From the NCBI GenBank assembly GCA_020636075.1, contig JACJYO010000005.1, forward strand, positions 496,001 through 560,000: a stretch of 64,000 bases of DNA, given 5' to 3'. The notes below the pieces were generated by a model. It ran no database searches and had not been told where the DNA came from. It was given only the letters and a program-made list of their open reading frames with translations. Position numbers and translations under genes: made by a program. This stretch comes from Lewinellaceae bacterium (GTDB lineage Bacteria; Bacteroidota; Bacteroidia; Chitinophagales; Saprospiraceae). Every line of letters begins with the position of its first letter. The stretch's first letter is position 1. Below, one piece after another: positions 52,902 through 61,070 of this stretch.

Positions 52902-53885
52902 ATGGGCAGGAAAGAAAAGTTTGTTTACAACATTCACACCCTATCGTACGAGAAAGTCGTAGTCCCCGTAAAAACCAGAATTTGGCAAGCCTTCGGATTT
53001 TTTTCCGTAGTATTAGTTACCTCTTTTGTATTGCTTGCCATCCTGTACGCAAATTTCCCTTCACCGCGTGAACAGGAACTCCTGAGCGAAATCGGGCAAA
53101 TGGAGCTGAAATACAACCAGCTGAATGATCAGTTGGCTACAATGTCTAAAGTGCTCCATAATATTCAGGAACGCGACGCCAACGTACACCGCAGCGTTTT
53201 CGGTATGGATCCCATTGACGAGGATGTCTGGAACGGTGGTGTTGGTGGCCATGAAGCACACCCGGAACTCTCAGCATTCAAGTACAGCCGCGAAGCCATC
53301 CGCACTACAGTCGAGAAAGTTGATGCCCTGAGTCATCAGCTGACGCTGCAGAGCAAGTCGCTTGATACCTTACAATATCTGGCCAACGATCAGCAAAAAA
53401 TGCTGGCTTGCATGCCGAGTATTAAGCCAGTTCGGGAAGATAAATTGCAAAAAAGCATTCATATCCTTTCCGGGTTTGGCTATCGGATTCACCCGATTTA
53501 TAAGATCAAAAAGTTCCACGAAGGCGTCGACTTTCCGGCTCGCGTAGGAACAGCTATTCAGTCTACCGGCGACGGCGTCGTTATGGAAGCGGGCTGGCAC
53601 CATGGTTATGGTAAATGTGTGCGGATAAGCCACGGCTATGGCTACGAAACCTGGTATGCACACATGAGCAAAATGGTTGTTACTCGTGGCGATCGGGTTA
53701 AGAAAGGTCAGAAAATTGGCGAAGTGGGTGATACAGGTACTTCTACTGCGCCCCACCTGCACTACGAATTACATTACAAAGGGAAAAAGATCAATCCGAT
53801 CAATTTCTGTATGGATAATCTTACACCGCAGGAGTATCAGCGAATGGTGAACAGTGCCAACAAGGCCAACCAATCGTTCGACTGA
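52902..53885 (+). CDS. M23 family peptidoglycan endopeptidase, membrane-anchored
   Basis: 327 residues. A short cytoplasmic start (GRKEKFVYNIHTLSYEKV) leads to one membrane helix at about 31-51. A coiled coil follows (about 55-165; EQELLSEIGQMELKYNQLND), then the LytM domain (about 185-310). Zinc ligands are visible as H206-x3-D210 in HEGVDF and His-Leu-His at 285-287 (TAPHLHYEL). SGFGYRIHPI and AHMSKMVVTRGDRVKKGQ are typical. The complete active site suggests a true cell-wall hydrolase. It is monocistronic, with a consensus promoter and a terminator 44 bases after the stop. Confidence 0.9.
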   Translation: MGRKEKFVYNIHTLSYEKVVVPVKTRIWQAFGFFSVVLVTSFVLLAILYANFPSPREQELLSEIGQMELKYNQLNDQLATMSKVLHNIQERDANVHRSVFGMDPIDEDVWNGGVGGHEAHPELSAFKYSREAIRTTVEKVDALSHQLTLQSKSLDTLQYLANDQQKMLACMPSIKPVREDKLQKSIHILSGFGYRIHPIYKIKKFHEGVDFPARVGTAIQSTGDGVVMEAGWHHGYGKCVRISHGYGYETWYAHMSKMVVTRGDRVKKGQKIGEVGDTGTSTAPHLHYELHYKGKKINPINFCMDNLTPQEYQRMVNSANKANQSFD

Positions 53886-53928
53886 TGTTCTATTGTATTT
53901 AGCAGAACATAATAAACAGCATGATGAA

Positions 53929-53958
53929 GGGAGTCCGGCAATGCCGGGCTCCCTTTTC
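53929..53958 (+). terminator. Terminator of the M23 peptidase gene
   Basis: GGGAGTCCGGCA (53929-53940) pairs with TGCCGGGCTCCC (53942-53953), with one G-T pair, followed by TTTTCGC. It is placed 44 bases after the stop codon. Confidence 0.75.
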
Positions 53959-54060
53959 GCTTTCTACGGCACGATGCCAGTAGTTGTGTAAAAAATGGCA
54001 TATCAAAGGAAGGCTTTTTTGTTTAGGAATAAAAAATTATTGTTAATCAATAATTTTTTT

Positions 54061-54089
54061 TTGAAAAACAAAAAATGTGTTTAGATTTG
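54061..54089 (+). promoter_or_regulatory. Predicted promoter of the DUF2975/HTH pair
   Basis: A TTG at 54061-54063 (end of a T-run) is followed after 18 bases by TAGATTTG at 54082-54089, fitting TTTG-N19-TAnnTTTG. The start codon of the DUF2975 gene is 35 bases downstream. The whole upstream region is very AT-rich. Confidence 0.55.
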
Positions 54090-54123
54090 TTGTGCAAACT
54101 ATTGTACCACCAAACCTTTTGCC

Positions 54124-54762
54124 ATGAAAAAACCGTTCAATCTCAGCCTTTTAGGTTTATTGCGCTATTTGTTTATGCTGTTGGTCCTATCGGGCACGAT
54201 CTTGTTTCTGTTGAATCTTCAAGGAATATTCAACGGTGAACATATCTGTATCCGGGGGTGGGTAACTATGATCCGCCCTTGGAATGCCATTGAAATCCCG
54301 GGTGCCGGGCATGTGCAGGCTTTAAAAATGTTCAATTTTGGCCAACAAAAGCAGTTTATCATGCTGGAATTTTCCCGATTTGCGGAAGTGCTTTCATTTC
54401 CGTATTTGGCCTTTTTGATATTTGATTGTTTAAGCTGGTTGACGAGTTTGCTGATCCTTTACCAAATGATGTTGTTTTTTAAAAACCTTGAGAGCGGTGC
54501 ACCCTTCCAGACGTCGACGATTCACAAGGTTCGGCTTATAGCATTTTTAGTGTTTACCTTCCCGATCCTTCGGTTTTTAACGTCATGGATATTGACAAAC
54601 ATTGTCCGGAAGGTCCAGGGCGCTTCAGATTTGGTAATTGGAACTACCGTAAATCTTGAGGAAATGCTTATCGGGGCCATATCGGCCATAATTATTTATG
54701 CACTGCTTGAAATTTTTCAACGCGGCCAAACACTACAACAGGAACAAGATCTAACTATTTGA
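54124..54762 (+). CDS. DUF2975 membrane protein
   Basis: 212 residues with four membrane helices: about 10-32 (LLRYLFMLLVLSGTILFLLN), about 88-115 (YLAFLIFDCLSWLTSLLILY), about 135-155 (LIAFLVFTFPILRFLTSWIL) and about 180-200. The segment FKNLESGAPFQTSTIHKVRL between helices 2 and 3 is the conserved family motif. DUF2975 proteins almost always precede a tiny HTH regulator, as here (3 bases apart). The pair is thought to sense a membrane or environmental state and control transcription; the signal is unknown. Confidence 0.88.
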   Translation: MKKPFNLSLLGLLRYLFMLLVLSGTILFLLNLQGIFNGEHICIRGWVTMIRPWNAIEIPGAGHVQALKMFNFGQQKQFIMLEFSRFAEVLSFPYLAFLIFDCLSWLTSLLILYQMMLFFKNLESGAPFQTSTIHKVRLIAFLVFTFPILRFLTSWILTNIVRKVQGASDLVIGTTVNLEEMLIGAISAIIIYALLEIFQRGQTLQQEQDLTI

Positions 54763-54765
54763 GCC

Positions 54766-54987
54766 ATGCCAATAATTGTAAATCTGGATGTTATGATGGC
54801 CAAGCGTAAAATGTCACTTACAGAGCTCGCTGAAAAGGTGAATATTACTATGGCCAATCTATCTATTCTAAAAACCGGTAAAGCCAAAGCCATTCGCTTT
54901 GGAACGCTTGAAGCATTATGTCAGATCCTGGACTGCCAACCTGGCGATATTCTGGAATACCAGACAGAACAAACTAAGGCTAATTGA
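54766..54987 (+). CDS. Small Cro/C1-type helix-turn-helix regulator (YozG-like)
   Basis: 73 residues consisting almost only of an HTH domain: VNLDVMMAKRKMSLTELAEK, then the recognition helix VNITMANLSILKTGKAKAIR, then LEALCQILDCQPGDILEYQ. This is the family that regularly accompanies DUF2975. Only 3 bases separate it from that gene, so the two are one operon. It probably autoregulates the promoter at 54061-54089. Confidence 0.9.
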   Translation: MPIIVNLDVMMAKRKMSLTELAEKVNITMANLSILKTGKAKAIRFGTLEALCQILDCQPGDILEYQTEQTKAN

Positions 54988-55030
54988 TTGGGGCAAACTG
55001 AATCTGGGTAGAATTGTTTATTGTTTGCTA

Positions 55031-56023
55031 ATGGAACACTATCAAGTAATCATCGTCGGCGCCGGGCCGATTGGCCTGGCTTGCGGTATCGAAGCTCAAA
55101 AAGCAGGTCTTTCCTATGTGATTATTGAAAAAGGAACCTTGGTCAATTCGCTGTACCATTATCCGGCCAACATGACCTTCTTTTCTACTTCTGATAAATT
55201 GGAAATCGGTGGCGTGCCGTTTGTCTCGAATAACGCCAAGCCTACACGCGCCGAAGCGCTGGAATATTACCGGCGGGTAGCCGAAAACTATAATTTACTT
55301 ATAAATTTCTATGAAAAAATAGAGGCAATAGCTCCCGATACCGCCGGTGGATACGAGGTGTATTCGGATAAACAAAATTATCGGGCAGCCAATATTATTT
55401 TGGCTACAGGTTTTTACGACATCGCTAATAAACTGGATATACCCGGAGAGGATTTGCCTAAAGTGACGCATTACTATGCCGAACCGCACCCGTATTATCG
55501 CCAGAAAGTCATCATTGTGGGTGCAAACAACTCTGCGGTAGATGCGGCACTCGAAACCTGGCGTAAAGGAGCAGAAGTCACTATGGTCATCCGGGAAGCG
55601 GAAATTGGCTCACGGGTAAAATACTGGGTGCGTCCTGATATTGTCAACCGGATAAAAGAAGGCGCCATACAGGCACTTTTCAATTCTACATTGGTTGAAG
55701 TCAAACCCAAGTCAGTGGATATAAAAACGCCGGACGGCTTGGTGACCCTCGAAAATGATTTTGTGATTGCCGCAACAGGCTACCAGCCAAACTTCGAATT
55801 TTTGAAAAAAATCGGAATTGATCTATCCGATGATGGCAAGTTTTACCCCAGTTATAACCCCGAAACGCAGGAGTCGAATCTTCCGGGTTTATATCTGGCC
55901 GGTGTGATTTGTGGGGGCATGGACACACATGTTTGGTTTATTGAAAACTCGCGTGTCCATGCCCAAAGCATCATAACCGAAATTAAGCGTCGATCCGCGC
56001 ATACTTCGCATTCGCCTCAATGA
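55031..56023 (+). CDS. ypdA: YpdA-type FAD-dependent bacillithiol disulfide reductase
   Basis: 330 residues from the ATG at 55031; an open frame back to 54899 overlaps the HTH gene in another frame and is ignored. The FAD dinucleotide motif is V9-G-A-G-P-I-G15 in VIIVGAGPIGLACGIEAQ. The NADPH motif lies near residue 160 (KVIIVGANNSAVDAALE). FIAATGYQPN-like VIAATGYQPNFEFL and LYLAGVICGGMDTHVWFIEN are characteristic. YpdA reduces oxidised bacillithiol, implying the organism uses this thiol. Its last 41 bases overlap the 3' end of the convergent gyrB (55983-56023). Confidence 0.88.
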   Translation: MEHYQVIIVGAGPIGLACGIEAQKAGLSYVIIEKGTLVNSLYHYPANMTFFSTSDKLEIGGVPFVSNNAKPTRAEALEYYRRVAENYNLLINFYEKIEAIAPDTAGGYEVYSDKQNYRAANIILATGFYDIANKLDIPGEDLPKVTHYYAEPHPYYRQKVIIVGANNSAVDAALETWRKGAEVTMVIREAEIGSRVKYWVRPDIVNRIKEGAIQALFNSTLVEVKPKSVDIKTPDGLVTLENDFVIAATGYQPNFEFLKKIGIDLSDDGKFYPSYNPETQESNLPGLYLAGVICGGMDTHVWFIENSRVHAQSIITEIKRRSAHTSHSPQ

Positions 56024-57962
56024 ATGCCCGGCGTGGCGGCACCTCGTCGCCCATGAGCATGGCAAACATCCGGTCGGCTTCAGCAGCATCATCGACATTT
56101 ACCTGCTTCAGGATGCGGGTCTGCGGGTCCATTGTGGTTTCCCACAATTGTTCCGCATTCATCTCACCCAGACCTTTGTAGCGCTGCACTTTTACGGAGT
56201 CGTCGTTTTCCTTGCCGCCGGAGAATTCAATGGTAGCAGCTTTGCGATCCTTTTCGTTCCAGCAGTAGCGTTGGTTTTTGCCTTTTTTCACCAGATAGAG
56301 CGGTGGCTGGGCAATGTACACGTGGCCTTTTTCCACCAGTTCGCGCATGTAACGGAAGAAAAAAGTGAGGATAAGGGTTGTGATGTGGCTGCCGTCGATA
56401 TCGGCGTCACACATGATCACAATTTTGTAGTAGCGCAACTTCTCGGTCATCAGTACTCGGTGTCCTTCGTCATTTTCTGCCACGGAAACACCCAGCGCTG
56501 TGAAGATATTTTTGATCTCCTCGTTTTCGTAAATCTTGTGCTCGAGCGCTTTTTCTACATTCAAAATTTTACCGCGCAAGGGCAGAATTGCCTGAGTGTG
56601 CCGGTCGCGACCTTGTTTTGCCGTACCACCGGCAGAGTCACCCTCGACCAGGAAAATCTCACTTTCATCGGGGTTGCGGCTGGCACAGTCGGCCAGTTTG
56701 CCGGGCAAGCCTCCGCCGGTGAGCGCACCCTTGCGTTGCACCATTTCGCGGGCCTTGCGCGCAGCATTGCGCGCAGTAGCAGCGAGTACGACCTTCTCCA
56801 CAATCCGTTTGGACTGTGCGGGGTTTTCTTCCAAAAATATTTTGAGCGCATCACCGACGCAGCGGCTCACGATACCCAGCACTTCTGAGTTACCCAGTTC
56901 GCCCTTGGTTTGACCTTTGAATTGCGGTTCGGGCACTTTTACCGATACCACGGCAGTGAGGCCTTCCATGAAGTCCTCCCCGCTTATAGCGAAGTTGATT
57001 TTTTTGAAAAGACCATTGTCATCACCGTATTTCTTGAATTCGCGGGTAATAGCCCGGCGAAAACCACTCACGTGCGTACCGCCGTCGCGGGTGCTGATGT
57101 TGTTGACAAAGGAAATCACATTATCGGAGTAGGACGTGTTGTACGTCAAGGCGACCTCAACATCCACATTTTCTTCATTTGCCGTGATGTAAATCGGCTT
57201 TTCAATAAGTTTGGTTTTGGCCTCGTCGATCCAGAGCACAAACTCCTGCAGGCCACCTTCAGAGTAAAAACTCTCCGTTTTGAAACCGCCATTATCTTTT
57301 TCGCGCTCGTCAACGAGTTCGAGTTTTAGCCCCTTGTTCAGGAAGGATAATTCGCGCAGGCGGTGTGCCAGCACGTCGAATTTGTATTCGTCAGTCTCAA
57401 AAATTTCCGGGTCGGGCAAGAAAGTGACCTTCGTGCCGCGGTCGTCGGTTTTACCGATTTCCCGCACCTCGTATTGCGGCTTTCCGCGCATGTATTCCTG
57501 CTCGAAAATCTTGCCGTCGCGGTGTACCTCCGCACGCAGGCTGACCGAAAGTGCGTTGACGCAGGATACCCCTACACCGTGCAAACCACCGGAAACTTTG
57601 TAGGAATCTTTGTCAAATTTACCACCGGCGTGCAATACCGTCATTACGACCTCCAAAGCTGATTTTTTGAGTTTGGGGTGTATATCCGTTGGAATTCCAC
57701 GGCCATCGTCCCGCACGGTAATGCTGTTATCGGGGTGTATAATTACCCAGATATTTTTACAGTGTCCGGCAAGGTGTTCGTCGATGGAGTTATCCACCAC
57801 TTCCCACACCAGGTGGTGCAAACCCTTGGTGTCGGTGCTACCGATATACATGCCCGGGCGCTTGCGCACGGCTTCCAAACCTTCCAGGGCGGTGATGCTA
57901 CTCGCGCCGTAATCGGCGTTCTTTTTGGGCTGTTCAGCAGCCGGATCCAATTCTTCTTTCAT
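55983..57962 (-). CDS. gyrB: DNA gyrase subunit B
   Basis: 659 residues. The ATPase domain begins SSITALEGLEAVRKRPGMYI and holds VVDNSIDEHLAGHC and GGLHGVGVSCVNALS. The transducer domain is near 225-395. The TOPRIM domain has EGDSAGGTAKQGRDRHTQAI and CDADIDGSHITTLILTFFFR. The C-terminal RYKGLGEMNAEQLWETTMDP is diagnostic of type IIA subunit B. The GyrB-type length, without the ParE-only features I would expect, favours gyrB over parE. gyrA is not in the window. Its 3' end overlaps ypdA by 41 bases. Confidence 0.93.
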   Translation of the reverse strand: MKEELDPAAEQPKKNADYGASSITALEGLEAVRKRPGMYIGSTDTKGLHHLVWEVVDNSIDEHLAGHCKNIWVIIHPDNSITVRDDGRGIPTDIHPKLKKSALEVVMTVLHAGGKFDKDSYKVSGGLHGVGVSCVNALSVSLRAEVHRDGKIFEQEYMRGKPQYEVREIGKTDDRGTKVTFLPDPEIFETDEYKFDVLAHRLRELSFLNKGLKLELVDEREKDNGGFKTESFYSEGGLQEFVLWIDEAKTKLIEKPIYITANEENVDVEVALTYNTSYSDNVISFVNNISTRDGGTHVSGFRRAITREFKKYGDDNGLFKKINFAISGEDFMEGLTAVVSVKVPEPQFKGQTKGELGNSEVLGIVSRCVGDALKIFLEENPAQSKRIVEKVVLAATARNAARKAREMVQRKGALTGGGLPGKLADCASRNPDESEIFLVEGDSAGGTAKQGRDRHTQAILPLRGKILNVEKALEHKIYENEEIKNIFTALGVSVAENDEGHRVLMTEKLRYYKIVIMCDADIDGSHITTLILTFFFRYMRELVEKGHVYIAQPPLYLVKKGKNQRYCWNEKDRKAATIEFSGGKENDDSVKVQRYKGLGEMNAEQLWETTMDPQTRILKQVNVDDAAEADRMFAMLMGDEVPPRRAFIEANAKYARIDA

Positions 57963-57969
57963 AGGGGTG

Positions 57970-57977
57970 CAAAATTA
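57970..57977 (-). promoter_or_regulatory. Possible -7 element of gyrB
   Basis: On the minus strand the 57970-57977 segment reads TAATTTTG, a good TAnnTTTG match, 7 bases before the gyrB ATG. The -33 region is weak (TTTAACC), so the gyrB transcript may begin almost at the start codon or elsewhere. The 231-base gap 57963-58193 shows nothing else. Confidence 0.3.
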
Positions 57978-58193
57978 CGAAAAAATGCCTGGTTAAAGGC
58001 ATGAAAAAGATTACTTTTTACCCCGGGAAACAATCGGACAAATCATTGAAATTCAGCGCTTTGGGTGGTTCAAGTTTGGAAATATGTAAAACGCATGAAA
58101 TAATTGAATGCCCCAGTTGCTTCAAGCAGTTTTTTTATAAAAAATTTGATCTGTTCAAAGCCAATTTTTTATGACCAATTCGTACAAACTCTA

Positions 58194-58763
58194 ATGAAAA
58201 AGGCAAGTCAAAAAACACAACACCCAGATGCCAGTTACCATTTCCTAACCCAATGGCACTTCCCCAACACCCGTCGGGAGGAGGTGTACCGCATCCTGGA
58301 AGACGTCGAACCCCTGGCCCGATGGTGGCCGTCGGTGTACCTCGATGTGAAAGAGCGCGAAAAAGGCCAGCCTGGCGGGGTAGGCAAAGTGGTGGAGCTA
58401 TTCACCAAAGGCTGGTTGCCCTATACGCTGCGCTGGTCGTTCCGCGTTACCCGGGCCGAATTTCCACACGGTTTTGCCCTCGAAGCACTGGGCGATTTTA
58501 TCGGAACCGGTGTTTGGGCCTTTGAACAGGAAGGCCCCGACTGTTTAGTCACCTACGACTGGCAAATTTCGGCTGCCAAACCCCTGCTCCGGCGTCTGAG
58601 CGGACTGCTACGGGGTATTTTTTCTGCCAACCACGAATGGGCCATGCGCCAGGGCAAGATCAGCCTGGACCTGGAATTGCGCCGCTATCGGGGTGAACTG
58701 AACGTACCGGCACCTCCGGGACCAACCTGGCCACACAATTGGCTGAATAACAAAATTCTGTAG
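58194..58763 (+). CDS. SRPBCC family protein
   Basis: 189 residues from the ATG at 58194. A single START/Bet v1-like helix-grip fold is suggested by FPNTRREEVYRILEDVEPLA, WWPSVYLDVKEREKGQ, YTLRWSFRVTRAEFPHGFAL and VWAFEQEGPDCLVTYDWQIS. The C-terminal long helix (about 140-170) closes the cavity. Proteins of this kind bind hydrophobic ligands or act as cyclases; nothing here tells which. It is 134 bases before the pterin dehydratase gene. Confidence 0.8.
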   Translation: MKKASQKTQHPDASYHFLTQWHFPNTRREEVYRILEDVEPLARWWPSVYLDVKEREKGQPGGVGKVVELFTKGWLPYTLRWSFRVTRAEFPHGFALEALGDFIGTGVWAFEQEGPDCLVTYDWQISAAKPLLRRLSGLLRGIFSANHEWAMRQGKISLDLELRRYRGELNVPAPPGPTWPHNWLNNKIL

Positions 58764-58897
58764 GTTTTTTGGGTTCCGATTTTCTGAAAACTGACAATTA
58801 TCCCCAATCACAATACAACCGGCCCGACTTTTACTTTTACTTTGCCGCTGGCGGCAATGCGAGCCGACCAATCTGTTCATCGAATTATGCTACCGTT

Positions 58898-59140
58898 ATG
58901 TGGAAAGAAGAAAATAACAGCCTGCATGCTACTTTTACCTTCAAGGATTTTGCCGAAGCATTTGCCTTTATGACCGAAGTGGCCATTCACGCTGAAAAAC
59001 AAAATCACCACCCCAACTGGAGCAACGTTTGGAACACCGTGCGTTTTGAATTGAATACCCACGACGCCGGAAATACGGTGACCGACCGCGACCGCAAACT
59101 GGCCAAAACGATAGACCAGGTTTTTCAAAAATATTCCTGA
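58898..59140 (+). CDS. phhB: Pterin-4a-carbinolamine dehydratase
   Basis: 80 residues from the ATG at 58898. The active-site pattern is E-K-Q-N-H-H-P-N-W, fitting [EDKH]-x3-H-[HN]-P with both histidines. FTFKDFAEAFAFMTEVAIHA before it, and VRFELNTHDAGNTVTDRDRK after it, complete the fold. It recycles the pterin cofactor of aromatic amino acid hydroxylases, which would feed the HPPD/HmgA tyrosine pathway at 20-22.5 kb, although no phenylalanine hydroxylase gene is seen here. Some homologues act without a hydroxylase. Confidence 0.88.
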   Translation: MWKEENNSLHATFTFKDFAEAFAFMTEVAIHAEKQNHHPNWSNVWNTVRFELNTHDAGNTVTDRDRKLAKTIDQVFQKYS

Positions 59141-59188
59141 ATTGTACGGCTGCCCCGCCCGGTTGCCCTGAATACTAAATAAGAAATC

Positions 59189-60331
59189 ATGGAAATACAG
59201 TCTAAACTCCCGCACGTCGGCACCACCATTTTCACAGTCATGTCGGGGCTGGCAAGCCAGGTTGGCGCCATCAATCTTTCCCAGGGTTTTCCCAATTTCA
59301 ATCCGGAGGATCGCCTGCAAAAACTGGTCTTCGAGCACATGCAACGCGGTGCTAACCAGTACTCTCCCATGCCCGGTCTGCTGCCCTTGCGTGAGCGGAT
59401 TGCCGAAAAAATGGAGCGTTTGTATGGGCAGGTGCTCAATCCGGACACCGACATCACCATAACTGCCGGGGGCACACAGGCAATTTTTAGCGCCATTGCT
59501 GCTTTTGTGCATCCTGGCGACGAGGTGATCCTCATCGAGCCCTGCTACGACTCATACCGCCCTTCGGTCGAAACGGTGGGTGGCGTGGCGGTTCCTTATG
59601 CCCTGTCGGCGCCCGACTACCGGATCGACTGGAATCAGGTGGGTCAACTCATTACCCCGCGCACCCGGATGCTGTGCATCAACACACCCAACAATCCCAC
59701 CGGTACCCTATTGCGCGAGGCCGATATGCTGGCTTTGGCCCGGTTACTAAAAAATACCAATGTGCTTGTTTTGAGCGACGAGGTGTACGAACACATCATT
59801 TTCGACGGCGAGCCGCACGCCTCTGCGCTGCGCTACCCTGAGCTGTACGAACGCAGCTTGTGTATTTATTCCTTCGGAAAAACCTACCATTGCACGGGTT
59901 GGAAAACGGGCTATTGCATTGCGCCACCGGAACTGAGCCGCGAATTTCGCAAGGTTCACCAGTTCAATGTTTTTTCGGCAAACAACCCTTTGCAAGCCGC
60001 CTTTGCCGATTATATGGCTGAATCGGACGACTATACGGACCTGCCCGCTTTTTATCAGCAAAAACGCGATGTATTCCAACGGGCCATGGCTAAAACGCGG
60101 TTCCGCGCAATTCCCTGCCTGGGCACCTACTTCCAACTATACGATTACTCGGCGATCAGCGATGAACCAGACCTGGATTTTTGCAAACGACTGACCACCG
60201 ATTTTGGCGTGGCGGCCATTCCGGTGTCGTCATTTTTCTCCGATCGGAAAGACGACAAAGTGGTGCGTTTTTGTTTTGCAAAAACAAGAGACATGTTGGA
60301 AAAAGCGGGGGAATTGCTGGAGAAGGTGTGA
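59189..60331 (+). CDS. Class I/II aminotransferase (methionine/kynurenine aminotransferase type)
   Basis: 380 residues, PLP-dependent fold type I. The PLP lysine is Lys231 in CIYSFGKTYHCTGWKTGYCI. Other anchors are INLSQGFPNFNPEDRLQKLV (residues 28-47), ITAGGTQAIFSAIAAFVHPG, CINTPNNPTGTLL (Asn168/Asn169) and LVLSDEVYEHIIFDG. The SQGFPNF start and the cysteine-conjugate-lyase-like layout place it near YbdL/KAT enzymes that use methionine and aromatic amino acids. It is 49 bases after phhB and may supply aromatic keto acids. Confidence 0.85.
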   Translation: MEIQSKLPHVGTTIFTVMSGLASQVGAINLSQGFPNFNPEDRLQKLVFEHMQRGANQYSPMPGLLPLRERIAEKMERLYGQVLNPDTDITITAGGTQAIFSAIAAFVHPGDEVILIEPCYDSYRPSVETVGGVAVPYALSAPDYRIDWNQVGQLITPRTRMLCINTPNNPTGTLLREADMLALARLLKNTNVLVLSDEVYEHIIFDGEPHASALRYPELYERSLCIYSFGKTYHCTGWKTGYCIAPPELSREFRKVHQFNVFSANNPLQAAFADYMAESDDYTDLPAFYQQKRDVFQRAMAKTRFRAIPCLGTYFQLYDYSAISDEPDLDFCKRLTTDFGVAAIPVSSFFSDRKDDKVVRFCFAKTRDMLEKAGELLEKV

Positions 60332-60345
60332 CAGACCAATTTACC

Positions 60346-60972
60346 TTACGCCAAATCGAGTATTTTCTGCATAACGTCAAAATACAATCCCACATGGTAG
60401 CCGTCCATCATGGCATGGTGGACCTCCACTGATAGCGGCATTAAAAAACGACCGCCCTGCTCGTAATATTTTCCCAATACAATTTTCGGCACCGTATCAG
60501 CCACGCCCCAGCGGCGGGCATGTTTAAAACTCGTGAATGCCACCCAGGGAATCACCGAAACGTGTAGCAGGTCTAAAGCCTCGTCGCGCGGGTCGAGTTG
60601 CTGTGCGTTCCGGAGTGCCGCAATCCGCTGCTGTCCTTCCTGTTCAAAAACCAATGGATTGGGTTGATAATCGAAATAGCAAAACCGGAAAGTATTATCC
60701 GACATCAGCACGGTGGAGCCAACGTGCACCACATCGTACCGGACCAATTGATCGTCGAGCAAACGCAAACGAAAAGCCTCGACATCGTTGGCGGCCTGTA
60801 CAACGGCATGCAAACTGCGGAGAAAAAACGACGCATCTGTCGCTTTGCAACGCGCATGCAGCGCCGTCACATCTACCGGGCCGGTAATGTTGAAAAACGG
60901 GTCGTCGTAATTTTTGAAAAACTCAAATGTTGCGCTGCGGGGCCAGTTGGGCAAATCAATAGTGGAGTACAT
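60346..60972 (-). CDS. CatA-like (chloramphenicol acetyltransferase fold) acetyltransferase
   Basis: 208 residues from the ATG at 60972, the standard CAT length. The catalytic motif is V-H185-H186-A-M-M-D190-G-Y-H in SVEVHHAMMDGYHVGLY. The N-terminal FEFFKNYDDPFFNITGPVDV and FRFRL-like FRLRLLDDQLVRYDVVHVG are family features. Many chromosomal Bacteroidota members are CAT-like without proven resistance activity, so resistance is not implied. An 8-base tandem repeat lies 33-96 bases upstream, and the frame stays open back through it. Confidence 0.85.
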   Translation of the reverse strand: MYSTIDLPNWPRSATFEFFKNYDDPFFNITGPVDVTALHARCKATDASFFLRSLHAVVQAANDVEAFRLRLLDDQLVRYDVVHVGSTVLMSDNTFRFCYFDYQPNPLVFEQEGQQRIAALRNAQQLDPRDEALDLLHVSVIPWVAFTSFKHARRWGVADTVPKIVLGKYYEQGGRFLMPLSVEVHHAMMDGYHVGLYFDVMQKILDLA

Positions 60973-61004
60973 GGCGTAAAAGAATATTGGGACATTGAAA
61001 TACA

Positions 61005-61068
61005 AATATCCCAATATCCCAATATCCCAATATCCCAATATCCCAATATCTCAATATCTCAATATCTC
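61005..61068. repeat. Octanucleotide tandem repeat upstream of the CAT-like gene
   Basis: Eight 8-base units: five AATATCCC (61005-61044) and then three AATATCTC (61045-61068). Degenerate units continue to the left (ATATTGGGAC at 60984-60994). It starts two bases after the stop codon of the VWA fusion gene (61071, minus strand) and ends about 33 bases before the CAT-like ATG, so on the minus strand it fills that gene's promoter/leader. Confidence 0.9.
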
Positions 61069-61070
61069 AA

